Positions 1 to 8,998 are shown, counted from the stretch's first letter. The stretch: 64,000 bases of DNA from Ignavibacteria bacterium (GCA_016873895.1 VGVV01000002.1:378152-442151), one strand, 5' to 3'. Notes: generated by a model from the letters alone, not told the origin. Numbers and translations: made by a program.

Positions 1-358
1 ACTTTCCAACCCATCCATCTGGAAGTGGGGTTCCATCGATTACCCTTAGAGTGCTGTATTCCGCAGCAAGTCGGCCGAGAATGATGCCTGTGTTGTCCTC
101 TGACTGATCATTGAGAACAATAACTTCTAGATTGGGTAAGTTCTGGGCGCATAGCGACCTGATGCATGCTTCAATGCAGCGTGCTTCGTTGCGGGCAGGA
201 ACCAGAACAGAGATCTTTTCCTGAGGTATGATAGCACTGCTCGGTAGTCTGGTAAGCTTGCGGGTGTTGACCACTGCAAAACACAGGAATGTAGTGGCCA
301 TACCGGTAAGAGCGCAGCAGGTTATCGTGTATGGATGCCAAAGTAGTTCGAGTAGCAT
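1..358 (-). CDS. Family 2 glycosyltransferase, N-terminal part (cut by window edge)
   Basis: Reverse-strand reading from ATG at 358 gives 119 open codons that run off the window. A hydrophobic segment (about residues 12-30) is followed by VLVPARNEA (51-59) and the nucleotide-binding region VLNDQSEDNT (81-90), then PLPDGWVGK at the edge. This is the start of a membrane-anchored GT-A (GT2) glycosyltransferase. The LPxGWxGK ending is seen in the HpnB/CruC-like group, which includes carotenoid glucosyltransferases. It is divergent from a crtC gene, so glycosylation of a hydroxylated carotenoid is a reasonable inference. The catalytic DxD and acceptor region lie outside the window, so the substrate is not shown. 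Confidence 0.85.
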   Translation of the reverse strand, partial: MLLELLWHPYTITCCALTGMATTFLCFAVVNTRKLTRLPSSAIIPQEKISVLVPARNEARCIEACIRSLCAQNLPNLEVIVLNDQSEDNTGIILGRLAAEYSTLRVIDGTPLPDGWVGK

Positions 359-389
359 GGACTCGAAGCTACGAACCAAGCAGTTTCGG

Positions 390-397
390 TACTTTTG
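390..397 (+). promoter_or_regulatory. Bacteroidota -7 element for crtC
   Basis: TACTTTTG matches the Bacteroidota sigma-A consensus TAnnTTTG exactly. It lies 22 nt before ATG 419. It contains the in-frame TTG at 395, which argues that 395 is promoter DNA and not the start codon. No convincing -33 TTG was found. Confidence 0.5.
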
Positions 398-418
398 ATA
401 GCACGAAAAATCTTTGGT

Positions 419-1438
419 ATGCAGATCCTCACCGGAATACAACACAACGTAAGCCACAACCTTCACGGCACGGGCGCATATGAGTGGTGGTACATAGACG
501 CATTGTCGGCAGACGGACAGTGGGGCGTTGTAGCAATCTTGTTTCGTGGTATGCCTATGTCTCCGTCATACCTGCGAAATCCAGATACGATGCTCGCAGG
601 ATGTGCAGTGAGCGTGTACCACAAAGGTATTCGTATTGCCTTTTCTTTTACCGAGTATCCTCTCGAGAGTTGCACGTTCGATCAGAAGTGTACACATGTA
701 GAGGTCGAAGATTCTTCGCTAGTGATTGATCAGGAGGGGATCCTTCGCTTGCATTCCCGCGTCCCTTGTGACCGTGACGGCAGGTCTATTGAATTAGCGA
801 TTCATGGGAAATCCCCCATGCACGCGGCACCATCTCACGATGATGCAGGCGATGATGTGCAAGATGTTCATGCATGGGTTTTGGCACAACCGCTGATGAA
901 AGCAGACGTTTTGGTCGCTCTCCATGAACAGCAACAGATAGTTGTTCAACACCAGTTCGAGGCCGCCGCATATCATGATCATAATCTCGGCAAGCGCGCC
1001 ATGCATTCGGACTACCGCCACTGGTATTGGGGAAGAGTGCATGGTGATGATGGAGCTTATGTGTTTCTCGTAACGCCAGATTCACCTGATAGCGTTGTGC
1101 AGGTGTTTGCTATATCGCAACAGGGAGATATGGTTCCATGGAGTGATGTTCAAGTGCTGTACGAGAAGCCAACTTGTTCGATTATGGGGCTTTTGACGCA
1201 TAAACAGGTAGTCATCCGGGGCACGTCGAAGGATGGACTCCGGCACGAGCTTGTTTGTAAGAATGACCAGACATGTGAGGACGGACCTTTTTATCAACGC
1301 TATATCAGCACGTGGATAGTGGATGGCCAGACCTATGGTTATGGCATGTCTGAATACATGTACGTTGCTCGAATGGAATCAGCCTGGATACGTCCATTCT
1401 TGCAAATACCTCTGATCACAATGGTGGATAGGCCATAA
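419..1438 (+). CDS. crtC: Carotenoid 1,2-hydratase family protein (CrtC-like)
   Basis: This 339-aa protein opens with the CrtC/AttH lipocalin-type signature YEWWYIDALSADGQWGVV (residues 21-38). It later has the HDHNLGKRA and YWGRVH motifs typical of carotenoid hydratases, which add water across the psi end of acyclic or monocyclic carotenoids to give a tertiary alcohol. ATG 419 is preferred over TTG 395 because 395 lies inside a perfect -7 box. The gene sits 2 nt before mutL, so the two are probably cotranscribed. The divergent neighbour is a GT2 glycosyltransferase, a likely next step (carotenoid glycoside). AttH/CrtC-fold proteins can have other substrates and no other carotenoid gene is visible, so the exact reaction is inferred. 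Confidence 0.8.
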   Translation: MQILTGIQHNVSHNLHGTGAYEWWYIDALSADGQWGVVAILFRGMPMSPSYLRNPDTMLAGCAVSVYHKGIRIAFSFTEYPLESCTFDQKCTHVEVEDSSLVIDQEGILRLHSRVPCDRDGRSIELAIHGKSPMHAAPSHDDAGDDVQDVHAWVLAQPLMKADVLVALHEQQQIVVQHQFEAAAYHDHNLGKRAMHSDYRHWYWGRVHGDDGAYVFLVTPDSPDSVVQVFAISQQGDMVPWSDVQVLYEKPTCSIMGLLTHKQVVIRGTSKDGLRHELVCKNDQTCEDGPFYQRYISTWIVDGQTYGYGMSEYMYVARMESAWIRPFLQIPLITMVDRP

Positions 1439-1440
1439 CA

Positions 1441-3231
1441 ATGCAAAGAATTCGCATACTTCCTGAGCATTTAGCCAATCAAATCGCTGCCGGTGAGGTT
1501 GTGCAGCGTCCGGAGTCTGTAGTGAAGGAATTGGTTGAAAATGCCATCGATGCTGGTGCAACGTCAATTACAGTGGTTGTGCATGAAGGGGGCTTGCGAT
1601 CGATCCAGGTTGTTGATAACGGATCTGGAATGTCTCGTGAAGACCTCGAGCTGTCTGTCGTACGACATGCTACCAGCAAGATTGCGCGTCAAGAAGATCT
1701 TCATGCAATACAAACACTGGGTTTCCGCGGAGAGGCACTCGCATCTATCGCAGCTGTTGCCGAGGTTGAGATCGCAACTTCGCTCGATGGTGATGCACAT
1801 GGCTGGAGGCTATACATGCGACCAGGAGATAGCCCCACTGCAAAGCCATCTGCAAGTCGCGTTGGCACGTCGATGACCGTCATGAATCTCTTTGCTAATG
1901 TTCCTGCGCGCCGGAAGTTTCTCAAGTCTGCGCTTACAGAATTCCGTTACATCAGTGAAACTCTGCAAAAGTTAGCAATCGCTAGACCTGATGTACGGTT
2001 TGTGCTCTACGATGGTCAGGCATTAGTCATGGATGTGCAGCCTGAACAGGCGAATAAGCGGGTGTGTCATGTAATGCGAAGCATACACGAGGAAGACCTA
2101 CTTACGCTGGAACACAGTGAACAGGCTTTATGGATCAAAGGTTTTCTAGGAACGGCCTCAGCTTCGAGAAAGAATAGGGGGGGACAGTTCCTGTTCCTGA
2201 ATGGCCGCAGTATCCACAGTAAGTCACTATCCTTTGCGGTTGCTCAGGCATATGAGCTGGTTATACCACAAGGACACCACCCGGTCTTTGCGATATGGCT
2301 TGATATTGATCCAGAGCGTATCGACGTAAACATCCATCCTCAGAAGCACGAGGTCAAGTTTGACAACGAACGTGCTGTCTTCATGATTCTTCAGCAGGCA
2401 GTAACACATGTTCTGGCCAAAGCCAACCTTGTGCCTGATCTGTCTACATTTCAACCTTTGGCTCAAGCCCCATTGCAGTCATTGCCAGGTGGCATGGATG
2501 GCCATGTTGCATTTAATCGCCTTACAGGCGAGATTCTCGATTCTAGGCCACATGCTGCTCTCGGAACAACCACATCAAGCCCCTTACCAGGTGCACAACG
2601 AGCAGCTGCAACACCTTCGACTGGGTTCCATCAGGCCTATGAACAACTTGTCCGAGATGAGCACGGGGCTCGTGAGGCTGCAGTCTTGTATGTAGACCGA
2701 GGACTAGCTTACTGCAGACATGAAGATGGTTTGATGATCATTCGGCTGTATGCGGCTGCCGAACGTGTGTTGTACGACAAGATGCTCCAGAGAACGGAAG
2801 CAGCGGCCGGGAGCTCTGAGCAGTTGATCTTCCCTGTTGCCGTGCATGTAGATGCTGTGAGCAAGCTTGTTCTCGAAGAACATAAGCAGCTGGTCTCGAC
2901 ATTGGGATTTAACGTGCAGATCGAAGCTGACGTGTGCACGGTTAACGGCATTCCATGGTATGTGTCTGCCGGGAATGAAGAAGAATCATTTCGTTTTCTC
3001 CTTGAGCAGTTACAAACTGTTGAGGGACTTGACCTCGATAAGCAGATGGACAAGATGTTTATCAAGCTTGCGCGACGTCAGGCAGGGAATGCTGTTCAGG
3101 ATGTTTCACCGAGCCACGTCCAAAGGCTAGTCTCAGACCTGCGTCGATGCACTATGTCTCACGTGTCACCGTCTGGGAAGCCCACGTATACAGTTATCAC
3201 GAACGATGAACTAGAACGACGGTTACAGTAA
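1441..3231 (+). CDS. mutL: DNA mismatch repair protein MutL
   Basis: This 596-aa protein has a complete GHKL ATPase N-terminus: ELVENAIDAGA, VVDNGSGM, ATSKI, LGFRGEALASI and RVGTSMTVMNLFANVPARR. It would couple MutS mismatch recognition to strand removal. The C-terminal dimerisation domain is recognisable, but the latent endonuclease motif DQHAxxE reads RLYAAAE (435-441). The ACxxAxK motif reads ARRQAG (544-549). The metal-binding CPHGRP motif reads SPSGKP (576-581). The nicking activity normal for MutL in dam-less bacteria therefore looks lost. The gene follows crtC by 2 nt, and its stop overlaps the next start by one base. Family call certain; loss of endonuclease is inferred from the motifs. 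Confidence 0.97.
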   Translation: MQRIRILPEHLANQIAAGEVVQRPESVVKELVENAIDAGATSITVVVHEGGLRSIQVVDNGSGMSREDLELSVVRHATSKIARQEDLHAIQTLGFRGEALASIAAVAEVEIATSLDGDAHGWRLYMRPGDSPTAKPSASRVGTSMTVMNLFANVPARRKFLKSALTEFRYISETLQKLAIARPDVRFVLYDGQALVMDVQPEQANKRVCHVMRSIHEEDLLTLEHSEQALWIKGFLGTASASRKNRGGQFLFLNGRSIHSKSLSFAVAQAYELVIPQGHHPVFAIWLDIDPERIDVNIHPQKHEVKFDNERAVFMILQQAVTHVLAKANLVPDLSTFQPLAQAPLQSLPGGMDGHVAFNRLTGEILDSRPHAALGTTTSSPLPGAQRAAATPSTGFHQAYEQLVRDEHGAREAAVLYVDRGLAYCRHEDGLMIIRLYAAAERVLYDKMLQRTEAAAGSSEQLIFPVAVHVDAVSKLVLEEHKQLVSTLGFNVQIEADVCTVNGIPWYVSAGNEEESFRFLLEQLQTVEGLDLDKQMDKMFIKLARRQAGNAVQDVSPSHVQRLVSDLRRCTMSHVSPSGKPTYTVITNDELERRLQ

Positions 3232-3863
3232 TGATTCGATTGATAGTAGTAGTTGGCTTCTTGCTAGCAACGGTTGGTTCTTGGGCTAACAGTTTTCTGT
3301 GGTTGATCGATGAACAAGACGTAAACGAAGTGTCGTCTTGGATCGAGGGTAGTTATTCAACCGAGAGGCAAGCAAAGCAAGACACGGCGTTTCGTAACGA
3401 GCGTATGGAGATACGTCGCATATGGATGGATAGAACAGACGGTGTCTGGTTTGTTCTAGAGCGTTTCGAACCGGAGATGCAGTCCAAGCCTTTTCAGCAG
3501 CGCGTGATTCACATCCATGGCGTCGAGGAAAATCTTACCGAGGTTAGGACATTCGTCTGGAAAGATGCGTCAACAGCTACCGAGCTCTGGAAAAATCCCG
3601 AAAAGGCAGCCCAATTTTCTGTAGAAGACATCCGACTGCAAAGGGGCTGCGAAATGTACCTTCAACGCAACTCATCGGCGTTCTTTGGCGGTACCCACGG
3701 CACGGCATGCTCTGGGGGGCGTGCTGGAGTCTCATATTTGAACATTTCCATCAGTATCGCAGACCAGTCCATTGCTCTCTGGGAGCGAGGCTACTCTGTG
3801 GATAACAAACAAATTTTGGGTTCTGTGAAAGGACCTTATTACTACCTCAAGCAAAAGCTATAA
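3231..3863 (+). CDS. CpcT/CpeT-family protein with signal peptide
   Basis: This 210-aa protein starts on the last base of mutL. A hydrophobic N-terminus (MIRLIVVVGFLLATVGSWAN) suggests export. The body follows the CpcT/CpeT chromophore lyase layout. A WIEGSYSTERQA region near the N-terminus corresponds to the family's W-x-G-x-[WY]-x-[ST]-x-x-QA. Then come RVIHIH, LQRGCEMYL, an aromatic FFGGT loop, ALWERGYS and a closing GPYYYLKQ. In cyanobacteria the family attaches bilins to phycobiliproteins. There are no phycobiliproteins here, and such homologues in Bacteroidota have unknown function. The exported location differs from the cytosolic cyanobacterial enzymes. Family assignment good, function open. 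Confidence 0.8.
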   Translation: MIRLIVVVGFLLATVGSWANSFLWLIDEQDVNEVSSWIEGSYSTERQAKQDTAFRNERMEIRRIWMDRTDGVWFVLERFEPEMQSKPFQQRVIHIHGVEENLTEVRTFVWKDASTATELWKNPEKAAQFSVEDIRLQRGCEMYLQRNSSAFFGGTHGTACSGGRAGVSYLNISISIADQSIALWERGYSVDNKQILGSVKGPYYYLKQKL

Positions 3864-3868
3864 TTTTG
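3861..3868 (+). promoter_or_regulatory. Candidate -7 element for the SDR gene
   Basis: TAATTTTG matches TAnnTTTG and includes the TAA stop of the CpcT-like gene. It would start transcription about 24 nt before ATG 3899. Confidence 0.4.
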
Positions 3869-3898
3869 CAGGCGCATTTCTAATCAATTGGCATCATC

Positions 3899-4720
3899 AT
3901 GGCAGCATCGAATCATTATGCATTAATTCTTGGCGTCTCCAGTGGTTTCGGCAAAGCGGCTGCGCTCGCACTGGCGAAAGACGGCATTAATATCATTGGT
4001 GTGCATCTCGACCGCGCTGCTGGAATGCAACAAGTAGATGAGCTTCGGGCTCAACTCACACAGATTGGTGTGCGCCAGTTGTTCTTTAACGTCAATGCGG
4101 CAGACCCAGAGCGTAGAGCCGATATCATGCAGGGTATTGAGGCTGAGTTTCAAGCCCATCCGGGGTCTACTATCCGCCTAATGCTGCATTCTCTCGCATT
4201 TGGTACGCTCAAGCCGTTTATTGCTGAAAGGACCAATGATGCGATTTCACAGAAGAATCTTGAGATGACGATGGACGTGATGGCCAACTCCATCATCTAC
4301 TACACACAAGATGTTGTGCGCCATGGTTTAATGGCACCTGGTGGACGCATTATCGGTCTTACCAGCGCAGGATCAAGCAGGGCTCTTCCAGTGTATGGAG
4401 CAGTTTCTGCCGCAAAAGCAGCCCTTGAATCCTATTGCCGTCAGCTTGCGATGGAGTTAGCCCCTTACGGAATTACTGCCAACACGATACGTGCCGGTGT
4501 AACATATACGCCAGCGCTTGCGAAGATTCCAAGTGCAGAGGCAATCATGAACAACGCTATGATGCGTAACCCAGCACACCGTCTGACTACTCCAGAAGAC
4601 GTTGCAAACGTGCTGCGCCTGCTGATCAAGGATGAAGCAGGATGGATTAATGCCGAAGTATTGGGCGTAGATGGTGGCGAGAACTCAGTTGATATGACTC
4701 TTTGGTCAGCACCAGAGTAA
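3899..4720 (+). CDS. Enoyl-ACP reductase-like short-chain dehydrogenase (FabL type)
   Basis: This 273-aa NAD(P)-dependent SDR has the cofactor loop GVSSGFG (12-18), a catalytic Ser in LTSAGSS, and Tyr166/Lys173. The Y-x6-K spacing is the hallmark of enoyl-ACP reductases of the FabI/FabL branch, whereas ordinary SDRs have Y-x3-K. The TGxxxGxG-like loop resembles FabL more than FabI. It would reduce trans-2-enoyl-ACP in the last step of fatty-acid elongation. It is monocistronic behind its own -7 box and converges with the cystathionine synthase gene. A specialised enoyl reductase or another divergent SDR remains possible. Confidence 0.75.
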   Translation: MAASNHYALILGVSSGFGKAAALALAKDGINIIGVHLDRAAGMQQVDELRAQLTQIGVRQLFFNVNAADPERRADIMQGIEAEFQAHPGSTIRLMLHSLAFGTLKPFIAERTNDAISQKNLEMTMDVMANSIIYYTQDVVRHGLMAPGGRIIGLTSAGSSRALPVYGAVSAAKAALESYCRQLAMELAPYGITANTIRAGVTYTPALAKIPSAEAIMNNAMMRNPAHRLTTPEDVANVLRLLIKDEAGWINAEVLGVDGGENSVDMTLWSAPE

Positions 4721-4721
4721 C

Positions 4722-4740
4722 TGGGAGATACGTCTCACCA
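4722..4740. terminator. Small hairpin between convergent genes
   Basis: TGGGAGA-TACG-TCTCACCA can pair with one bulged base in the 28-nt gap between two converging stop codons. There is no T-run, so a bidirectional terminator role is only suggested by position. Confidence 0.3.
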
Positions 4741-4748
4741 CTCTCGAC

Positions 4749-6110
4749 TCACAAATACTCCAACACGTCATGGCGTGTGAGTACACCGTTCAATCGTCCA
4801 AATTCCGTTACGGCGATTATCGGCGACGTTTTGAGCTGCTGTATGGCGTGCTGAACGTCTGCGTGTGAGTCGAGAATGGGGCAAGCGCCGTCCATGTATG
4901 CCGTTACTCGCTGAGAGATCACATCCCGATTTTCGAGAACAGCGGCCATGAGTTTGTTCTCTCGAACAACGCCCACAATTGCATCATCACTGATAACGGG
5001 TACTTCACTAACCTCGTACGAGCTCATTAGTGACAGTGCTTCCTGCAAGGTTGCCTGCGGTGGCAAGCTAACGATAGCCGGAAGCGTACCTCGAGACTTC
5101 TTATGTGAGAGAACATCGCGCACAGTGAGCTTGTCTGCTGATAAGAGGTCCTTTTCCTGAAGCCACTCATCAGAGTGGTGCTTGGACAGGTAGCGCTCGC
5201 CGGTGTCGCAAATAATTGCTACCATGACGGCTTCTTTGGGGAGGTCCTTGGCTACCTTCAATGCTGCCGCAACATTCATCCCTGAAGAGCCCCCGCAGAA
5301 GATACCTTCCTTGCGTCCTAGCGCACGTGCCATCATGAATGCTTCTTTATCGGGTATGCTGATGAACTGATCGATAAGAGATACATCTACGTTGCCTGGT
5401 ACATAGTCCTGTCCCACACCTTCTACGAGATAGGGCTGTCCTTCGACAATCTTGCCTGTCTCCTTAAATGCCTTCAGGCTCGAACCTACAGGGTCGGCAA
5501 CGATGATTTGCACGGATGGATTCTGTCGTTTCAGATAGCGAGCAGTACCGGTGATTGTGCCTCCTGAGCCAATGCCGGCAATGAAATGCGTAACTCTTCC
5601 ATCGGTGTCGTTCCAGACTTCTGGGCCAGTCGTTCGTTCGTGAATGGCTGGGTTGGAAGGGTTGTCGAACTGATTCAGCATTACAGCATTGGGGATCTCC
5701 TCACTTAGGCGTTTGGCCACGTTGCAGTAGTACTCGGGTGAATCTTTTTTAGCAGCACTCGATACAATCAAGACGTCTGCACCGAGGGCTTTCACGTATT
5801 TCACGCGTTCTGCAGATGCTTTGTCTGTCATGACAAACAAACAGTTATACCCTTTGAGTTTAGCAGCAAGTGCAAGGCCAATACCTGTATTGCCCGATGT
5901 GGGCTCTATGATCAGCGAGCCAGGCTTGAGTACTCCATCGCGCTCGGCTGCTTCGATCATGCCGATGCCAATTCGATCTTTCACCGAGCCGCCGGGATTT
6001 GCTGACTCAAGCTTTAGATAGACGGATGCTTGTATGCCCTCTGCTAGCGTGTTGAGTTTTACCAGGGGGGTCTTGCCGATGAGTTCGAGAACTGAGGAGT
6101 AGACGTTCAT
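4749..6110 (-). CDS. PLP-dependent cystathionine beta-synthase with CBS pair
   Basis: This 453-aa protein has a fold-type II PLP domain (about 1-320) with the Schiff-base lysine K44 in NPGGSVKDRIG, the substrate loop PTSGNTG (70-76) and the phosphate-binding GIGSGGTITG. A tandem CBS pair (about 330-453, ending GVLTRHDVLEYL) follows, an arrangement usual for cystathionine beta-synthase or CysK-CBS fusions. It condenses serine (or O-acetylserine) with homocysteine or sulfide. CBS modules often bind adenosyl ligands and may regulate the enzyme. Its ATG overlaps the stop of the upstream ABC exporter (ATGA), so it is the last gene of a three-gene operon. Cystathionine synthase versus cysteine synthase cannot be decided from sequence alone. 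Confidence 0.92.
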   Translation of the reverse strand: MNVYSSVLELIGKTPLVKLNTLAEGIQASVYLKLESANPGGSVKDRIGIGMIEAAERDGVLKPGSLIIEPTSGNTGIGLALAAKLKGYNCLFVMTDKASAERVKYVKALGADVLIVSSAAKKDSPEYYCNVAKRLSEEIPNAVMLNQFDNPSNPAIHERTTGPEVWNDTDGRVTHFIAGIGSGGTITGTARYLKRQNPSVQIIVADPVGSSLKAFKETGKIVEGQPYLVEGVGQDYVPGNVDVSLIDQFISIPDKEAFMMARALGRKEGIFCGGSSGMNVAAALKVAKDLPKEAVMVAIICDTGERYLSKHHSDEWLQEKDLLSADKLTVRDVLSHKKSRGTLPAIVSLPPQATLQEALSLMSSYEVSEVPVISDDAIVGVVRENKLMAAVLENRDVISQRVTAYMDGACPILDSHADVQHAIQQLKTSPIIAVTEFGRLNGVLTRHDVLEYL

Positions 6111-7894
6111 GATAGCTCTTGCTCGAGTTGTTGACGTTCATACATGTCGGCATACACGCCGCCATGATTGATGAGTTCGCTGTGGGTCCCGTGTTCAACA
6201 ATACGCCCTTCTTGCAAAACCACAATGTTGGTGCAACGCTGAACAGTCGAAATTCTGTGCGAAATGATAAGAGTTGTGCGGTTGCGCATTAGAGATTCAA
6301 GTTCTTGCAGGATGTGCTCCTCTGTGCTCGCATCGATGGCCGAGAGGGAGTCGTCCAGAATCAAGATTGATGGATCACAGATGATTGCACGTGCCAGAGA
6401 TGTCCGCTGCTTTTGTCCACCAGATAATGTAACGCCCCGTTCACCGACCACAGTATCGTAACCCTCTGGGAGCTGTGCAATATCCTTGTCCAAGCATGCG
6501 GCTTGTGCAGCGTTGTCTATACGTTCTTGTGTGGCTTGGGGGTTGCCTAGTCGGATATTCTCGCGAATAGTATCGGAGAAGAGAAAGGATTCCTGTGGCA
6601 CAACGGCAATGGCACTGCGCAAGGACGATAGGGAATAGTCACGCACATCTATCCCATCGATACGTACATGTCCATGACTAGCGTCGTAGAGCCTTGGCAA
6701 CAATCCGATCAACGATGACTTACCACTTCCCACAGACCCAACAATACCGAGACTCGTGCCCGCTGGAATACGCAGATGAATGTCTGAAAGCACAGTGGGT
6801 CCATCTCCGTAGGCCAAGGATACATTCTCAAAGCTGATATCTCCACGAACGCTCGATTGTTGTACAGTGCCGTCGGTGATTGTTGACTGCATATCGATGA
6901 TCGTACCAAGGCGTCCCATTGAGGCTGCGCCTCGCTGAATCATACTGGTTACCCAGCCAATTGCCGCTATTGGCCAGAGTAGCTGGTTGAGGTAGATAAA
7001 GAACTGTGTAAGCTTGCCAACGGTAAATGCGCTCTCTGTTACTACCCCAGCGCTGGACGTGCTGCCGATCACAAGCCACCCACCTACGCCAAGAACGATA
7101 ACATAGCTAAGGTTAAAAAGGACCGTCATACCGGGCATCATCAGAGACTGTACGCGTGCAAGCCCCATGTTTTTATGGTAATACTCCTTGCTTAGCTCGT
7201 TGAAGCGCTCCGACTCATGTTCGCCGCGCACATAGGCGCGCACAACGCGGATGCCAGAAGCTAGCTCCTGTGCTTGCGTGGTAATGTGCTCGTACTGCTC
7301 CTGCACGATGCGATACTTCTGATGTATGCGTTTGCCAAGCTTGTAGGTAAGTGTCGCAACAAGGGGCACTGGTATCAGAATAGCCAGGGTTAACGGCAAA
7401 TTCAAGTATACCATCCACGACAGTGCAAAAACGAATGTTGTAACCGTGTTGGCCGAATACATGATGGCTGGGCCAATAAATTCCCGTATCGAACTGATGT
7501 CGTTCGAGAAGTGGGCAATCAGAGAACCCGTTGATCTGTCGTGATAGAATTGTTGTGGCTGCCCAGCGATGGCTGCCACAAAATCATTTCGCAGATCTTC
7601 TTCGATCAGACGCGACATAACAATGATCGTGCGCCGTGTAAGGAACATAAAAAAACCGCTGCCTATGGTTAGCAGTAAGATCTTTGCGATCAGCCATTCG
7701 ATAGGTTCCGTTGTAGCAAGCTTAGCTGATAATGTATCAATCGTTTGCCCAACCACACGGGGCACGGTAGTAGAGCAGATGTTCGAGACAGTAACAAAGG
7801 CCAGGCCCAGTGCAAGCCGCAGCCTATAGCGCTGAATGTAGGGGAGTAACCTTCGCAGCTGCCCAATTGACGTCTGCTGTTGCTGGTTTTGCAT
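6107..7894 (-). CDS. ABC exporter half-transporter (fused membrane and ATPase domains)
   Basis: This 595-aa type I exporter has six predicted helices in residues about 15-320 and then a nucleotide-binding domain. Visible motifs are Walker A GSVGSGKSS, signature LSGGQKQR, Walker B ILILDD and a D-loop SAID, then H-loop SHR. The residue after Walker B is Asp515 where catalytically competent sites carry Glu (LDE). ILILDDSLSAID is typical of the degenerate half of heterodimeric exporters such as YheI/BmrC and MdlA. The competent partner is not adjacent. The gene overlaps the aldolase stop by one base (TAATG) and the downstream gene by 4 nt. Substrate unknown: lipid or drug export is the family norm. 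Confidence 0.93.
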   Translation of the reverse strand: MQNQQQQTSIGQLRRLLPYIQRYRLRLALGLAFVTVSNICSTTVPRVVGQTIDTLSAKLATTEPIEWLIAKILLLTIGSGFFMFLTRRTIIVMSRLIEEDLRNDFVAAIAGQPQQFYHDRSTGSLIAHFSNDISSIREFIGPAIMYSANTVTTFVFALSWMVYLNLPLTLAILIPVPLVATLTYKLGKRIHQKYRIVQEQYEHITTQAQELASGIRVVRAYVRGEHESERFNELSKEYYHKNMGLARVQSLMMPGMTVLFNLSYVIVLGVGGWLVIGSTSSAGVVTESAFTVGKLTQFFIYLNQLLWPIAAIGWVTSMIQRGAASMGRLGTIIDMQSTITDGTVQQSSVRGDISFENVSLAYGDGPTVLSDIHLRIPAGTSLGIVGSVGSGKSSLIGLLPRLYDASHGHVRIDGIDVRDYSLSSLRSAIAVVPQESFLFSDTIRENIRLGNPQATQERIDNAAQAACLDKDIAQLPEGYDTVVGERGVTLSGGQKQRTSLARAIICDPSILILDDSLSAIDASTEEHILQELESLMRNRTTLIISHRISTVQRCTNIVVLQEGRIVEHGTHSELINHGGVYADMYERQQLEQELS

Positions 7895-8958
7895 TAGGCG
7901 ACGCTGACCTCTTGGCAGAGATACACGTCTTGGATGGCATTCAGCAATTTGACGCCTTCGTTCATGGGGCGTTGGAATGCCTTGCGGCCAGAAATCAGCC
8001 CCATACCACCGCCACGCTTGTTGATAACGGCAGTAGTGATAGCCACTGCCATATCGTTTTGACCAGAAGGACCACCTGAGTTGATAAGCCCGATGCGCCC
8101 CATGTAACAGTTGGCAACTTGGTACCTACAGAGGTCTATCGGATGATCAGAAGAGAGTTCTGCATACATGCGCTTATCAAGCTTGCCATAACTTGAGCCC
8201 CCCGTGTTCAAGGCTTCAAAGCCTCCGTTGTTCTCTGGAAGCTTCTGCTTAATCATGTCTGCATTGATGGTCACTCCCAAGTGATTGGCCTGACCCGTCA
8301 GATCGGCAGAAACGTGGTAATCCTTATCAGACGTAAATGCTGGATTGCGCAGATAGCACCATAGAATCGTTGCTAACCCCAATTCATGGGCTTGAGCAAA
8401 CGCATCGGCTACGTCTACGATCTGACGCGTACTCTCGGGCGAGCCAAAATAGATTGTGGCACCAACGGCAGCAGCCCCCATGTCGGCAGCTTGTTTGATT
8501 CTACCAAACATCACTTGATCGAATTTGTTGGGATACGTCAACAGCTCGTTGTGATTAATCTTTACAACAAAGGGGATTCGGTGTGCATGCGAACGGGCAA
8601 CATTGCTTAAGACTCCGAATGTAGAGGCAACTGCGTTGCAACCACCTTCGATGGCTAGCTCTACGATATTCTTTGGATCGAAATATGCTGGATTCTTAGC
8701 AAATGAAGCACCGGCACTATGCTCGATACCTTGATCCACGGGAAGTATCGAAACATAGCCCGTGCCCGCTAGACGTCCAGAGTCGTGTATCCATTGCAGA
8801 TTACGAAGTACACGATTGTTCCGATCAGTCCCCATGAACATGCGATCCACAACTCCGGGGGCTGGCGCATGAATCACATCCTTTGCTATCGTTGAGCAGG
8901 TATGATTGAGGTAATAGTCGGCTTTTGCGCCAAGGGCTGTGGTTATGCTATCGATCAT
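7894..8958 (-). CDS. fbaB: Class I fructose-bisphosphate aldolase (FbaB/DhnA type)
   Basis: This 354-aa aldolase cleaves fructose-1,6-bisphosphate in glycolysis/gluconeogenesis. It shows family blocks [76 protein letters not shown] and [18 protein letters not shown]. The reading frame is open to ATG 8997, but a perfect -7 box lies at 8999-9006. Transcription should therefore begin near 8992, inside that extension. ATG 8958 ([14 protein letters not shown]) lines up with the start of the E. coli enzyme (MTDIAQLLGKDAD). It leads an operon with the ABC exporter and the beta-synthase. Confidence 0.93.
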   Translation of the reverse strand: MIDSITTALGAKADYYLNHTCSTIAKDVIHAPAPGVVDRMFMGTDRNNRVLRNLQWIHDSGRLAGTGYVSILPVDQGIEHSAGASFAKNPAYFDPKNIVELAIEGGCNAVASTFGVLSNVARSHAHRIPFVVKINHNELLTYPNKFDQVMFGRIKQAADMGAAAVGATIYFGSPESTRQIVDVADAFAQAHELGLATILWCYLRNPAFTSDKDYHVSADLTGQANHLGVTINADMIKQKLPENNGGFEALNTGGSSYGKLDKRMYAELSSDHPIDLCRYQVANCYMGRIGLINSGGPSGQNDMAVAITTAVINKRGGGMGLISGRKAFQRPMNEGVKLLNAIQDVYLCQEVSVA

Positions 8959-8998
8959 AGAAGTTGCAACAGTAGTTTGTAAGAATTCACGGTACATG

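Noticed and set aside
395..418. TTG start giving eight extra residues on CrtC
   Set aside because: The codon lies inside an exact -7 box (390-397); ATG 419 keeps the family start.
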